Part shown: one piece after another, positions 25,320 to 34,600 of the stretch
How the letters are laid out: the number at the start of each line of letters is the position of its first letter
Numbering within the stretch: position 1 is the first letter of the stretch
Assembly: GCF_004403465.1 (NCBI RefSeq)
Contig: NZ_SOGQ01000032.1
Span: 27,795-91,794, forward strand
Reading direction: 5' to 3'
Length of the DNA stretch: 64,000 bases
DNA from: Cryobacterium sinapicolor
Lineage (GTDB): Bacteria; Actinomycetota; Actinomycetes; Actinomycetales; Microbacteriaceae
Program-made: the position numbers and the translations under genes
The notes under the pieces: generated by a model
What the model saw: the letters and a program-made list of their open reading frames with translations, nothing else
The model's database searches: none
Told to the model about the DNA's origin: nothing

Positions 25320-26141
25320 GTGTCAGTCTCGCTCGCCGATGTAACTCGGATCATCCATGGATTGTGGCCGTTGTCCGGTGCCGAAGCCTGGGACGCCCCC
25401 GGACTGGTCTGCGGCAACCCCGGCCGACCGGTCGAATCCATCCACCTCGCCGTGGACGCGGTTTCCGCGACCGTGGACGAGGCGATCGGACACGGCGCAG
25501 ACCTGCTCCTAGTCCACCATCCGTTGCTCCTGCGCGGCGTCACGTCGGTCGCCGAAGACCGTTACAAGGGTGCCCTGCTCGGTCGTCTGATCCGAGCTGA
25601 CTGTGCTCTCATCGCGGCGCACACCAACGCGGATGTCGTCGTGGACGGCATCTCAGACATCCTCGCCACCCGCCTCGGCCTCGTCGACGCGGCCCCCATC
25701 ACGGCGGGCTCCGTGCCGGGAACAGGGATCGGCCGGGTCGGGCGGCTGGCTCACCCGAGCACCCTGGGGCAATTGGCCCACCGTCTCGCCGAACTCTTGC
25801 CGGCAACGGCCGTCGGCGTGCGGGTGTCGGGGGAGTACGGCGCTGTCGTCGAGACTGTCTCACTCTGCGGCGGCGCCGGCGATTCTCTCCTCGGACACCC
25901 CGCCGTCCTGGACTCCGATGTGTACATCACCTCCGATCTGCGCCACCACCCGGCGTCGGAGGCCCGTGAGCAGGCCGGGCTGACGGGCGGCGCACCTGCC
26001 CTGATAGACGTGTCGCACTGGGCCAGCGAATGGCTCTGGATCGAGCCGGCCGCCGACCAGTTACGCGCGCTCCTGCCCGGTGTGCGCATCACCAGCAGTT
26101 CCCTGCGCACGGATCCCTGGGACTTCGCGATCGTGCAGTAA
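25320..26141 (+). CDS. NIF3-like dinuclear metal center protein
   Basis: A 273-residue member of the NIF3/YbgI family, which forms hexameric toroids with a dinuclear metal site. Metal-ligand segments are GADLLLVHHPLLLRGV, IAAHTNADVVVDGI and the C-terminal LIDVSHWASEWLWIEPAADQ. Some members are annotated as GTP cyclohydrolase I type 2, but the in vivo role is uncertain. The GTG start follows a TAGGCT -10 by six bases. It precedes the zinc-ribbon coiled-coil gene, a pairing also seen in mycobacteria (Rv2230c-Rv2229c, from memory). Confidence 0.9.
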   Translation: MSVSLADVTRIIHGLWPLSGAEAWDAPGLVCGNPGRPVESIHLAVDAVSATVDEAIGHGADLLLVHHPLLLRGVTSVAEDRYKGALLGRLIRADCALIAAHTNADVVVDGISDILATRLGLVDAAPITAGSVPGTGIGRVGRLAHPSTLGQLAHRLAELLPATAVGVRVSGEYGAVVETVSLCGGAGDSLLGHPAVLDSDVYITSDLRHHPASEAREQAGLTGGAPALIDVSHWASEWLWIEPAADQLRALLPGVRITSSSLRTDPWDFAIVQ

Positions 26142-26209
26142 CCTGCCGAAGGACGCGGACCCACCTCCAACGCTCGCTCATTTTCACTACTCGCAAAGGT
26201 CAGGACATC

Positions 26210-26947
26210 GTGAAGGCATCTCCAGTAGAACAGAAGGAGCTTCTCCGGCTTCAGGCCCTCGACATCAGGCTGCAGCAGGTCGAGCACCAGACGAAGGCTC
26301 TTCCGCAGCACACCGAGCTCCGGGAACTCACCACGATGTTCGACGGCACCCGGATGGCCCTGAGCACCCGTTCCGGGGAACGCGATGACGTGCGTACCGA
26401 GCTGGCACGGATCGAATCCGACGTCGACGTGGTCGAGAAGCGCATCGCGCGGGACACCGACCGGGTGCAGCACACCTCCTCGGTGAAAGACGTGCAGGCC
26501 CTGGAGACGGAGCTCGCGGCGCTGCGCAAGCGCCTCCTAGCACTCGAAGAGATCGAGATTGCGGTCATGGAGCGGCTCGAGGAGAGCGACGCTGCCGTCG
26601 CCGCGGTGGAGGCGGAGCGGGATGGGATCGCGGTCCGGATCCATGAGGCCGAGCAGTCCCGCGACGAGAGCTTGGCCGATCTGAACCGGCAGCTCGGCGA
26701 ACTCCGCCGGGACCGGGCCGCCGTCGCCGGCAGTGTCACCGAGGAACTCTCCGCCCTCTATGAGAAGCGTTTCGTGACGGGCCGGGGCAACGCCGCAGCC
26801 CTGTTGCGCGCGCGCACCTGCAGCGGCTGCACCATGACGCTCACTGGCAGCGATCTCGACGCCGTGCGTTCCTCGCCAGCCGACGAGGTCCTGTTCTGCC
26901 CTGACTGCGGGGCGATCCTGGTTCGCACGGAGGAGTCCGGGATCTAG
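26210..26947 (+). CDS. Zinc-ribbon coiled-coil protein (CT398/COG1579-like)
   Basis: A 245-residue protein with a long antiparallel coiled coil (about residues 10-180, rich in Glu/Arg/Leu heptads) and a C-terminal zinc ribbon with CSGC and CPDC pairs spaced about 30 residues. Family members are thought to act as RNA- or protein-binding scaffolds; the role is not established. The GTG at 26210 is chosen since it has AGG five bases upstream and starts the coiled coil; upstream residues are not family-like. It sits between NIF3 and rnpB, a conserved actinobacterial arrangement. Confidence 0.85.
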   Translation: MKASPVEQKELLRLQALDIRLQQVEHQTKALPQHTELRELTTMFDGTRMALSTRSGERDDVRTELARIESDVDVVEKRIARDTDRVQHTSSVKDVQALETELAALRKRLLALEEIEIAVMERLEESDAAVAAVEAERDGIAVRIHEAEQSRDESLADLNRQLGELRRDRAAVAGSVTEELSALYEKRFVTGRGNAAALLRARTCSGCTMTLTGSDLDAVRSSPADEVLFCPDCGAILVRTEESGI

Positions 26948-26974
26948 GTGGAGCCCGCCCCGTCCCGCTGCCTG

Positions 26975-26980
26975 TATTCT
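26975..26980 (+). promoter_or_regulatory. -10 box TATTCT of rnpB
   Basis: TATTCT ends six bases before the predicted first base of the RNase P RNA at about 26986. No clear -35 is visible in the GC-rich upstream sequence. Confidence 0.55.
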
Positions 26981-26985
26981 GGTCA

Positions 26986-27371
26986 GTGGAATGGGTCGGC
27001 AAGACGGTCGCGTCATTCGTTGTCCTTCGGGTCGGCGGATGCCGAGGAACGTCCGGGCTCCGCAGAGCAGGATGGTGGGTAACACCCACCCGGGGTAACC
27101 CGCGAGACAGTGCCACAGAAAGTAGACCGCCTCCGGTTTCGGCCGGCGGTAAGGGTGAAACGGTGGTGTAAGAGACCACCAGCGGCCAGGGCGACCTGGT
27201 CGGCTAGGTAAACCTCGTCCGGAGCAAGGTCAGACAGGAAACGTCAAGGCGGCTCGCCGAGTTTCCGGGTAGACCGCTAGAGGGCTGCGGCAACGTAGTC
27301 CCGAGATAGATGGCCGTCCAGGGTGCTTCGGCACCGGGACAGAACCCGGCGTAATAGCCGGCCCATTCCAC
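26986..27371 (+). ncRNA. rnpB: RNase P RNA, bacterial class A
   Basis: The catalytic RNA of ribonuclease P, which cuts the 5' leader from tRNA precursors. The ends pair perfectly: GTGGAATGGG at 26986-26995 with CCCATTCCAC at 27362-27371 (helix P1). Conserved core sequences are present in order, including GAGGAACGTCCGGGCTCC (close to the universal GAGGAAAGTCCGGGC, with one C for A), GCAGAGCAGGATGGTGGGTAA, CAGTGCCACAGAAAGTAGACC, AGGGTGAAACGGTGGTGTAA and the 3' strand with AGATAGATGGCC. The size of about 386 bases is normal for actinobacteria. It is followed by a strong GC hairpin. Confidence 0.95.
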
Positions 27372-27392
27372 CTTCCGTCTCAGCGGCCGGCG

Positions 27393-27414
27393 CCGGGGCG
27401 CACGGGCGCCCCGG
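27393..27414. terminator. Bidirectional hairpin between rnpB and ppgK
   Basis: A perfect 9-bp stem CCGGGGCGC (27393-27401) / GCGCCCCGG (27406-27414) with a 4-base loop, between the convergent rnpB and ppgK genes. No T-tract. Confidence 0.65.
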
Positions 27415-27419
27415 GCAGG

Positions 27420-28184
27420 TCAGACCTGATGCTTGACGGCGAGAGCGGCGGCCCCGAGGATTCCCGCATTGTTGCGGTGCACGGCCGGGATGATGGCTGT
27501 CTTCAGCCGCAGCAGGGGCAAGAATTCCTGGTGGTGCTTGGACACTCCGCCGCCGACGATGAAAAGGTCCGGCGAGAACAGGGCCTCCACGGTCGAGTAG
27601 TACCTCTGCAGACGACCGGCCCATTTCTCCCAGCTCAGGTTCTCCCGCTCCTTGGCTGAGTATGCGGCCTTGGTCTCGTAGTCGACGCCGTCGATCTGCA
27701 GGTGCCCCAGTTCGGTGTTCGGGACCAGCACTCCGTCATTGAGCAGCGCGGTCCCGATGCCGGTGCCGAGGGTGGTCATGATGACCACTCCGCTCACCCC
27801 CTTCGCCGCGCCGAACTGCGACTCCGCGTAGCCGGCGGCATCCGCGTCGTTCACGAAGTGAATGGGCTGGCCGAGGCCCTTCTCGAAGAGCTTCTCGGCA
27901 GCGAGGCCGATCCACTTGTCCGAGACGTTTGCGGCCGACATGGTGTGGCCGTTCTTCACGACGGCAGGGAAGCAGATGCCCACCGGCAGCGCACCGGCTC
28001 CGTCCACAGCGGACACCGTCTCCAGAAGGGTCCTGGTCGTTTCAATAATGTCGGCCGGGCGGCCGCCCTTGGGCGTGGGCAGCTTCACGCGATCCGACAG
28101 GAGCTTGCCGGTCGACAGGTCGACCACCGCTCCCTTGATCCCGGTGCCGCCAATGTCAATGCCGATGGCCATGGTTGAACTCAT
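27420..28184 (-). CDS. ppgK: Polyphosphate glucokinase, ROK family
   Basis: A 254-residue sugar kinase that phosphorylates glucose using polyphosphate (and often ATP). The phosphate-binding N-terminus AIGIDIGGTGIKGAVVDL, the sugar-binding FVNDADAAGYAESQFG and the second phosphate loop MTTLGTGIGTALLNDG are all intact. The extended TLGTGIGTAL region and the actinobacterial context support PpgK rather than a plain ROK glucokinase. ATG 28184 is chosen because TAGGTT lies six bases upstream, the leaderless arrangement; an ATG at 28172 is an alternative. It is convergent with rnpB. Confidence 0.88.
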   Translation of the reverse strand: MSSTMAIGIDIGGTGIKGAVVDLSTGKLLSDRVKLPTPKGGRPADIIETTRTLLETVSAVDGAGALPVGICFPAVVKNGHTMSAANVSDKWIGLAAEKLFEKGLGQPIHFVNDADAAGYAESQFGAAKGVSGVVIMTTLGTGIGTALLNDGVLVPNTELGHLQIDGVDYETKAAYSAKERENLSWEKWAGRLQRYYSTVEALFSPDLFIVGGGVSKHHQEFLPLLRLKTAIIPAVHRNNAGILGAAALAVKHQV

Positions 28185-28190
28185 AGTCAA

Positions 28191-28196
28191 AACCTA
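28191..28196 (-). promoter_or_regulatory. -10 box TAGGTT of ppgK
   Basis: On the minus strand TAGGTT is followed by six bases and the ATG at 28184, the leaderless spacing. It decides the start codon. Confidence 0.5.
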
Positions 28197-28203
28197 CCGG
28201 TAG

Positions 28204-29070
28204 TCAGGAGAGGGTGAGGATCTCGGCGCCCCGCTCGGTCACCACGAGGGTGTGTTCGAACTGGGCCGTGATGCTTTTGTCCCTGGTCGTCACCGTCCAG
28301 TCATCCGCCCACATATCCCAGTCGGTTCCGCCCAGGGTGAGCATCGGTTCGATCGTGAAGACCATGCCCACCTCCATCACGGTGTCGTAGACGGGCGCCG
28401 AGTCGTAGTGCGGGATGATCAGGCCGGAGTGGAAGGCGTCACCGACGCCGTGGCCGGTGAAGTCGCGCACGACCCCGTAGCCGAACCTCTTGGCGTAGGA
28501 CTCGATGGTGCGGCCGATCACGTTCACCTGGCGCCCGGGAGCAACGGCCTTGATGCCGCGGGCGAGCGCCTCCCGGGTGCGTTCGACGAGGAGCCTGACC
28601 TCGTCCCGGGCTTCACCGACGATGAAGGTGGCGTTCGTGTCGCCGTGCACCCCGTTCTTGTAGGCGGTGATGTCGATGTTGACGATGTCGCCGTTTTCAA
28701 GCACGGTATCGTCGGGGATGCCGTGGCAGATGACCTCATTCACGGAACTGCACAACGATTTGGGGAACCCGCGGTAGCCGAGAGTCGACGGGTAGGCGTC
28801 ACGCTCGAGCATGAACTCGTGGCCGATCCGGTCGAGTTCCTCTGTCGTCACACCGGGACGGATGGCCTGGGCGACCGCGTCGATGGCCCCCGCGGCGATC
28901 CGGCCGGATTGGCGGATCAGCTCGATGCGGTCGGGGGAGTAGACATCCGATCCCGTGAAGGGCGAGGGCATCTCCTTCCCGACGTACTCCGGGCGCACGA
29001 TGTGGCGGGGAACGGAGCGGAGCGGAGAAACCGCTCCCGGAAGGAGGTGACCGACGGAATCCTTAGGCAT
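28204..29070 (-). CDS. map: Methionine aminopeptidase, type I
   Basis: A 288-residue metalloprotease that removes the initiator methionine from new proteins. The dinuclear metal ligands are seen in [33 protein letters not shown] and FTIEPML, with the final Glu in QFEHTLVV. An N-terminal extension of about 40 residues ([21 protein letters not shown]) with the SH3-binding-like RPEYVGK motif is typical of actinobacterial MapB. ATG 29070 is set by a TATGGT -10 seven bases upstream and by the family start MPKDSVG. Only 12 bases separate it from the divergent SPOR-like gene. Confidence 0.94.
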   Translation of the reverse strand: MPKDSVGHLLPGAVSPLRSVPRHIVRPEYVGKEMPSPFTGSDVYSPDRIELIRQSGRIAAGAIDAVAQAIRPGVTTEELDRIGHEFMLERDAYPSTLGYRGFPKSLCSSVNEVICHGIPDDTVLENGDIVNIDITAYKNGVHGDTNATFIVGEARDEVRLLVERTREALARGIKAVAPGRQVNVIGRTIESYAKRFGYGVVRDFTGHGVGDAFHSGLIIPHYDSAPVYDTVMEVGMVFTIEPMLTLGGTDWDMWADDWTVTTRDKSITAQFEHTLVVTERGAEILTLS

Positions 29071-29083
29071 AGGATCAACCATA
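29070..29083. promoter_or_regulatory. Interlocked divergent -10 boxes of map and the SPOR-like gene
   Basis: On the + strand TAGGAT (29070-29075) lies seven bases before the ATG at 29083. On the minus strand TATGGT (29083-29078) lies seven bases before the ATG at 29070. Each -10 box overlaps the other gene's start codon by one base. Both messages would be leaderless and the two promoters cannot be open at once. Confidence 0.6.
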
Positions 29084-29271
29084 TGTCCGAAGACACCGAT
29101 CACCAGTTCTGGTACAACATGCGCACGGGCGCGGTCGAGCAGGGGATGCAGTCTCCCTCCACGGACCGCGTCGGGCCCTTCGCCACCCGGGACGAGGCCC
29201 TCCACGCGCTTGAGAAGCTGCGCGCGAACAGCGCCAAATGGGCCGCCGACGAGGCGGAGAACGACCGCTAG
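29083..29271 (+). CDS. Small SPOR-like protein
   Basis: A 62-residue soluble protein with the pattern [36 protein letters not shown], which I recognise as the small SPOR domain-like protein often found beside map in actinobacteria. The [13 protein letters not shown] segment resembles one repeat of the SPOR fold. It has no signal peptide, so it acts in the cytosol if folded. Its function is unknown. The ATG at 29083 is set by the TAGGAT box seven bases upstream. It ends 18 bases before the convergent panB stop. Confidence 0.78.
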   Translation: MSEDTDHQFWYNMRTGAVEQGMQSPSTDRVGPFATRDEALHALEKLRANSAKWAADEAENDR

Positions 29272-29289
29272 TCTCGCGAGCCGCGGGGT

Positions 29290-30162
29290 TTACTCGTAGC
29301 TGTGCTCCGGCCCGGGGTAGGCGCCGGAGTCGACGTCGTCCTTGAATCGGTGCACGGCATCCGTCAGAACCCCCCGCAGATTGGCGTACTGGCGGACGAA
29401 CCGGGGCACCCGTCCCTCGGTCATGCCGGCGAAGTCCGTCCAGACCAGCAGCTGCCCGTCGACGTCGGGACCCGCACCCACGCCGATCGTGGGGATCTCC
29501 AGCCGAGCGGTGACCAGGGCCGCCACCGTGGCGGGAACCATCTCAAGCACGACCGCGAAGGCGCCGGCGTCCTGCACCGCGAGGGCGTCGTCGATCAACT
29601 GATCAGCGGCAGCGCCACGGCCCTGGATCATGTGTCCGCCCAGGCCGTGCTCGCTCTGCGGAGTGAAGCCGATGTGAGCCATCACGGGGATCCCCGACGA
29701 CACGATGCGTCTGATCTGCTTGTGGCTGCGCACCCCGCCCTCGAGCTTGACCGCGTGGGCCTGCGCTTCCTTCATGAAGCGTACGGCGGTGTGCAGGGCC
29801 TCGCTCTGACCAGTCTCGTATGAACCGAACGGCATGTCCGCGACGACGAGGGCGCGGGTGACGGCGCGCGCGACGGCCCGAGTGAGCGGGATGAGTTCAT
29901 CGACCGTCACGGGGAGCGTGGTCTCGTAGCCGAACACATTGTTCCCGGCCGAATCGCCCACGAGCAGGAAATCGATGCCCGCCTGGTCGAAGATCTGCGC
30001 CGTGAGCATGTCATAGCTGGTGAGCCCCGTGATCGGGATGCCCTGCTGCTTGGCGTTGTGGAAATGGCGCGTGCGCACCCGTTTGGGTCCGGACTGCGCG
30101 GAAACGTATGGATTGCGCTCACTGACGGGCTGGGGGGCATCCGGAACGGTCGACTCTGGCAT
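29290..30162 (-). CDS. panB: 3-methyl-2-oxobutanoate hydroxymethyltransferase
   Basis: A 290-residue TIM-barrel enzyme for the first committed step of pantothenate (CoA) synthesis, moving a one-carbon unit from methylene-tetrahydrofolate to ketoisovalerate. Conserved blocks are GLTSYDMLTAQIFDQAGIDF, LVGDSAGNNVFGYETTLPVT, ADMPFGSYETGQSEAL, VKLEGG and PVMAHIGFTPQSEH. The N-terminal ~28 residues are a variable extension. The ATG at 30162 has TACACT six bases upstream, so the message is probably leaderless. No other pan gene lies in this window. Confidence 0.95.
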   Translation of the reverse strand: MPESTVPDAPQPVSERNPYVSAQSGPKRVRTRHFHNAKQQGIPITGLTSYDMLTAQIFDQAGIDFLLVGDSAGNNVFGYETTLPVTVDELIPLTRAVARAVTRALVVADMPFGSYETGQSEALHTAVRFMKEAQAHAVKLEGGVRSHKQIRRIVSSGIPVMAHIGFTPQSEHGLGGHMIQGRGAAADQLIDDALAVQDAGAFAVVLEMVPATVAALVTARLEIPTIGVGAGPDVDGQLLVWTDFAGMTEGRVPRFVRQYANLRGVLTDAVHRFKDDVDSGAYPGPEHSYE

Positions 30163-30168
30163 GCCTCA

Positions 30169-30174
30169 AGTGTA
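30169..30174 (-). promoter_or_regulatory. -10 box TACACT of panB
   Basis: On the minus strand TACACT is followed by six bases and the ATG at 30162, the leaderless arrangement. Confidence 0.5.
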
Positions 30175-30263
30175 GCCAAGCGGCGTTCACGCCGATCGGC
30201 GGCCTGTTTCGCCTGAGAGCCGACGCCAGACAGTAGCCTAGGGAGCGACAAGAAAGGGCGTGA

Positions 30264-31601
30264 ATGGACAAGCAGCGCGACTTCGTTCTCCGGACCATCG
30301 AGGAGCGGGGAATCAAGTTCATCCGACTCTGGTTCACGGATGTCGTCGGCACCCTCAAATCGGTGGCCATCGCGCCCGCGGAGGTGGAGGGCGCATTCGC
30401 CGAGGGTCTCGGTTTCGACGGTTCGGCGATCGAGGGTCTCACCCGCTCGTTCGAGGCGGATGTGCTCGCGCACCCGGACCCGACCACGTTCCAGATCCTG
30501 CCCTGGCGCGGTGAGATCGACCCGACCGCCCGCATGTTCTGCGACATCATGACGCCCGACGGGCAGCCGGCCGTCGCCGATCCACGGAATGTGCTCAAGC
30601 GCACCCTGGCCAAGGCGGCCGATCGCGGCTTCACGTTCTACACCCACCCCGAGATCGAGTTCTATCTACTCAAGTCGTCCAAGTACGGCAAGAACGGTCC
30701 CGTGCCGGTCGACCATGCCGGCTACTTCGACAATGTTCCCGGCGGCACGGCTCATGACTTCCGGCGCCGGTCGGTGCGGATGCTTGAAGACCTCGGCATC
30801 TCGGTGGAATTCAGCCACCACGAAGCCGGTCCCGGGCAGAACGAGATCGACCTGCGCTACGCGGACGCTTTGACCACGGCGGACAACATCATGACCTTCC
30901 GCACCGTCATCAAGGAGGTCGCCATCGAGCAGGGCGTCTACGCAACGTTCATGCCGAAGCCGATGTCGGAGCACCCCGGGTCAGGAATGCACACGCACCT
31001 GTCCCTGTTCGAGGGTGACACCAACGCGTTCTACGAGGCGGGCGCCCAGTACCAGCTCTCCAAGACGGGCCGCCAGTTCATCGCCGGGCTGCTCAAGCAC
31101 GCCCCGGAGATCACCGCTGTCACGAACCAGTTCGTCAACTCCTACAAGCGGCTGTGGGGCGGGGACGAGGCCCCCAGCTTCGTCTGCTGGGGCCACAACA
31201 ACCGGTCGGCCCTGATCCGAGTGCCGCTCTACAAGCCCAACAAGGGGCAGAGCGCCCGCGTCGAATATCGGGCCATCGACTCGGCCGCAAACCCGTACCT
31301 CGCGTACTCGCTCATGCTGGCCGCCGGGCTCAAGGGGATCGAAGAGGGCTACGAGCTTCCCCCCGAGGCCGAAGACAATGTGTGGGGTTTGAGCGACACG
31401 GAGCGTCGCGCTCTCGGCTACCGGCAGCTCCCGGCCAGCCTCGACCACGCGATCCAATACATGGAGGAGTCCGAGCTGGTCGCCGAGACGCTGGGCGAGC
31501 ACGTGTTCAACTACGTGCTGCTCAACAAGCGCCAGGAGTGGAAGGAGTACCGCTCGCAGGTCACTCCCTTCGAGCTCGACAAGAACCTCGAGATGCTCTG
31601 A
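30264..31601 (+). CDS. glnA2: Glutamine synthetase, GlnA2 type
   Basis: A 445-residue type I glutamine synthetase of the short actinobacterial GlnA2 group. The N-terminal latch GLGFDGSAIEGLTRSFEAD, the metal/ATP-binding FYTHPEIEFYLL, HHEAGPGQNEIDLRY and GSGMHTHLSLFEGD, and the C-terminal NRSALIRVPLY and ARVEYRAIDSAANPYLA are intact. It makes glutamine from glutamate, ammonia and ATP. A Tyr in EEGYELPPEAED aligns with the adenylylation site of GlnA. The ATG has AAGGG upstream. It is followed 20 bases later by glnE. Confidence 0.93.
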   Translation: MDKQRDFVLRTIEERGIKFIRLWFTDVVGTLKSVAIAPAEVEGAFAEGLGFDGSAIEGLTRSFEADVLAHPDPTTFQILPWRGEIDPTARMFCDIMTPDGQPAVADPRNVLKRTLAKAADRGFTFYTHPEIEFYLLKSSKYGKNGPVPVDHAGYFDNVPGGTAHDFRRRSVRMLEDLGISVEFSHHEAGPGQNEIDLRYADALTTADNIMTFRTVIKEVAIEQGVYATFMPKPMSEHPGSGMHTHLSLFEGDTNAFYEAGAQYQLSKTGRQFIAGLLKHAPEITAVTNQFVNSYKRLWGGDEAPSFVCWGHNNRSALIRVPLYKPNKGQSARVEYRAIDSAANPYLAYSLMLAAGLKGIEEGYELPPEAEDNVWGLSDTERRALGYRQLPASLDHAIQYMEESELVAETLGEHVFNYVLLNKRQEWKEYRSQVTPFELDKNLEML

Positions 31602-31621
31602 CGACCGGGAGACGAGACCCG

Positions 31622-34600
31622 ATGGCACGGGAACAGCTGACTCTGACCGAGCTCGCCCGGGTAGGTTTCGTCGAGCTGCGCGAGGTGCGGATCCGGCTGG
31701 ACGAGGTCGGTGACCTGGGCGGCCCCGAACCGGCCGCCCTGCTCCCGCTGCTCGGCAAGACGGCCGACCCGGACGCCGCCCTCATGGCGCTCGTGTCCCT
31801 GCTGCGGCAGGCGCCGAACGAGGTGCGGGCATTGCTCCTGCACCCCGACCCAACCCAGCGGCTGCTCCGGGTCGTCGGGGCGTCAAGCGGACTGACCGAG
31901 TTCTTCCTGCGGCATCCGGAGGAATTGTCGGTTCTTGCCAAACCGCTCCCGGTCCTGCCCGACCTGCCGGAGCTGCGCAAGGACCTGCTCGAGTCGGTCG
32001 GTAGCACGGACGGGTTCGCCAGCCTCGTCGACGACGAGGGCTGGGTCGCCCTGCGGGTGCGCTATCGGCGCCGCCTGGCGCAGCTGGCCGCCTACGACCT
32101 CGAGCAGGCCGACCCGGTCGCGGGACTGGACGCCGTTGCCCGCACGCTCGCCGACCTGGCCGCGGCGGCCCTGGAGGCGTCCCTGGCCGTTGCTCGAAGC
32201 ATGTCCACCGGGCTGGTCGCGGGGCGGGGCGTCTTCCCCGAAGGCGAGGTGCGTGCCACCCGGCTCGCCGTGATCGGAATGGGCAAGGCCGGCGCCGGCG
32301 AACTCAACTACGTGAGCGACGTCGATGTCATCTTCGTCGCCGAAGGAGACCCGGACGCCGGCCTGGAAGCGCCGCGCGCGGTCGACATCGCCACCCGGCT
32401 GGCGATCCTCCTGATGCGCGGCCTGAACCAACCGGCCGTGGAACCCGAGCTCTGGGAAGTGGACCCGAACCTCCGTCCCGAGGGCAAGTCGGGCGCCCTG
32501 GTGCGCTCCCTCGAGTCTCACCTGGCCTACTACGAGCGCTGGGCGAAGAGCTGGGAGTTCCAGGCGCTGCTGAAGGCCAGACCCTTGGCCGGTGACCTCG
32601 AGCTTGGCGGACGATACGTGGCCGCGGTGTCCCCGAAGGTGTGGACCAGCGCCAGCCGGGAGAACTTCGTCGAATCCGTGCAACGGATGCGAGAGCGCGT
32701 CACCAAGAACATTCCGGAGGACGAAGTCGCCGTGCAGCTGAAGCTCGGCCCCGGCGGCCTCCGCGACATCGAGTTCACTGTGCAGCTGCTGCAGCTCGTG
32801 CACGGACAGGCGGATCCGGCAGTTCGGCAGGCGGGAACCCTCCCTGCGCTGACTGCGCTGGCGGAGAGCGGCTACGTCGGGCGCGCGGAAGCGGCCGAGT
32901 TCGCTCAGGAATACCGCATTCTGAGGCTGATGGAGCACCGCCTGCAGCTGGAGAAGCTCCGCCGCACCCACCTCGTGCCGCGCGACGAGTCGAGCCTGCG
33001 CGTCCTTGCCCGGGCGACAGGGCTCGCCCCGAATGCCGCCCAGCTGACCGTGCGCTGGTTGAACACCAAGCACCGGGTGCGTGGCCTGCACGAGCGCCTG
33101 TTCTACCGACCTCTCCTGTCCGCGGTGGCCGCACTGCCGGCGGAAGGACTGAATCTCACCAGCGCCCAGGCCGAGGCCCGACTCGCGGCTATCGGATTCC
33201 GCAACACGAAGGGCGCTCTCGGCCACATCGCCGCCCTGACCGGCGGAGTGTCCCGGCGGGCCACGATTCAGCGCAATCTGCTGCCCGTGCTGCTGCAGTG
33301 GTTCTCCGAGGGAGCCGACCCCGACTACGGGTTGCTCGCGTTCCGGCGTCTGAGTGACAGCCTCGGCACCACCTACTGGTTCCTGCGCATGCTCCGCGAT
33401 TCGTCCGGTGCCGCCGAACGACTCACCCGGGTACTGTCCTCGTCCAGGTTCGTCGGAGAGCTCCTGGAGACGATCCCCGAATCCGTCGCCTGGTTGGAAG
33501 ACGAGGACGATCTGCGGCCGCGCAGCGCGGCCACCCTCCGGGAGGAGGCTCGCGCCGTGCTGGCACGGCATGAGAGCCCGGATGCCGCCGCCTCCATCCT
33601 GCGCACGGCCCGGCGCCGGGAGATGCTGAGGCTGGCTTTCTCGGCGATTCTGGGGCAGGTCAGCATCGACGAGCTGGCGACGGGACTCACCGACGTCACC
33701 GCCACCATCATTGACGGGGTGCTCGCCGCCATCCGTGGCACCACGCTCGACGGCGCCGAGGACGGCCGAACGACCGACGGGATCGAGTTCGCCGTGATCG
33801 GCATGGGCCGGTTCGGTGGCGCGGAACTGGGGTTCGGCTCGGATGCCGACGTGATGTACGTCTTCCGCCCCGGCGGACTCACCGGAGAGGCTGCCCACGA
33901 CCGGGCGAAGTTCATCGTGCGGGAGCTGTCCCGGCTCACCGATGACAACCGATTGCCCCTCGATCTGGACATCGGGCTGCGCCCGGAGGGTAAGAACGGC
34001 TCCGTCGCCCGATCCCTCGAGTCGTACGAGGCCTATTACCGGCGCTGGTCGCTCACCTGGGAGGCGCAGGCGCTGTTGCGGGGGAGAGGCGTCGCCGGTG
34101 ACACCCTGCTCCTGGCCGACTTCGAGGCCGTCGCCGACGCGGTGCGGTATCCGTCCTCCATCAGCGAGCAGGCGATCCGTGAGGTCAAGCGGATCAAGGC
34201 CCGGGTCGAGAACGAACGGCTGCCGCAGGGGGCAGATCCGAACCGTCACCTCAAGCTGGGTCGCGGGTCCCTGAGCGATGTGGAGTGGTTCGTTCAGCTG
34301 CTGCAGTTGCAGCACGCGGCTGACATTCCCGCGCTGCGCACCTCGTCGACGCTCGGAGCACTCCGCGCCTCCGTCGCCGCAGGGCTGGTGAGCCAGTCGG
34401 ATGCCGACACGCTCAGCTCGGCCTGGCTCTTCGCGTCTCGCTGCCGGTCCGCGATCACCCTCTGGACCAACAAGACCGCGGATGTCCTCCCGACGGACCG
34501 CGTGCAACTCGAGGGTGTCGCCCGGGTGCTGGAGTACCCGCCGGGCTCCGCCAATCAGCTGGAAGAGGAGTACCTGTCGGTGACCCGCCGATCCCGGGCG

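Noticed and set aside
31883-34507. Very long open frame (about 874 codons) on the minus strand opposite glnE
   Set aside because: Its protein is Arg/Gly/Leu/Gln-rich with no recognisable domain, and it mirrors the codon bias of glnE. It is an antisense shadow typical of GC-rich DNA. The same applies to long frames opposite aceE, parE, parC and sigA.
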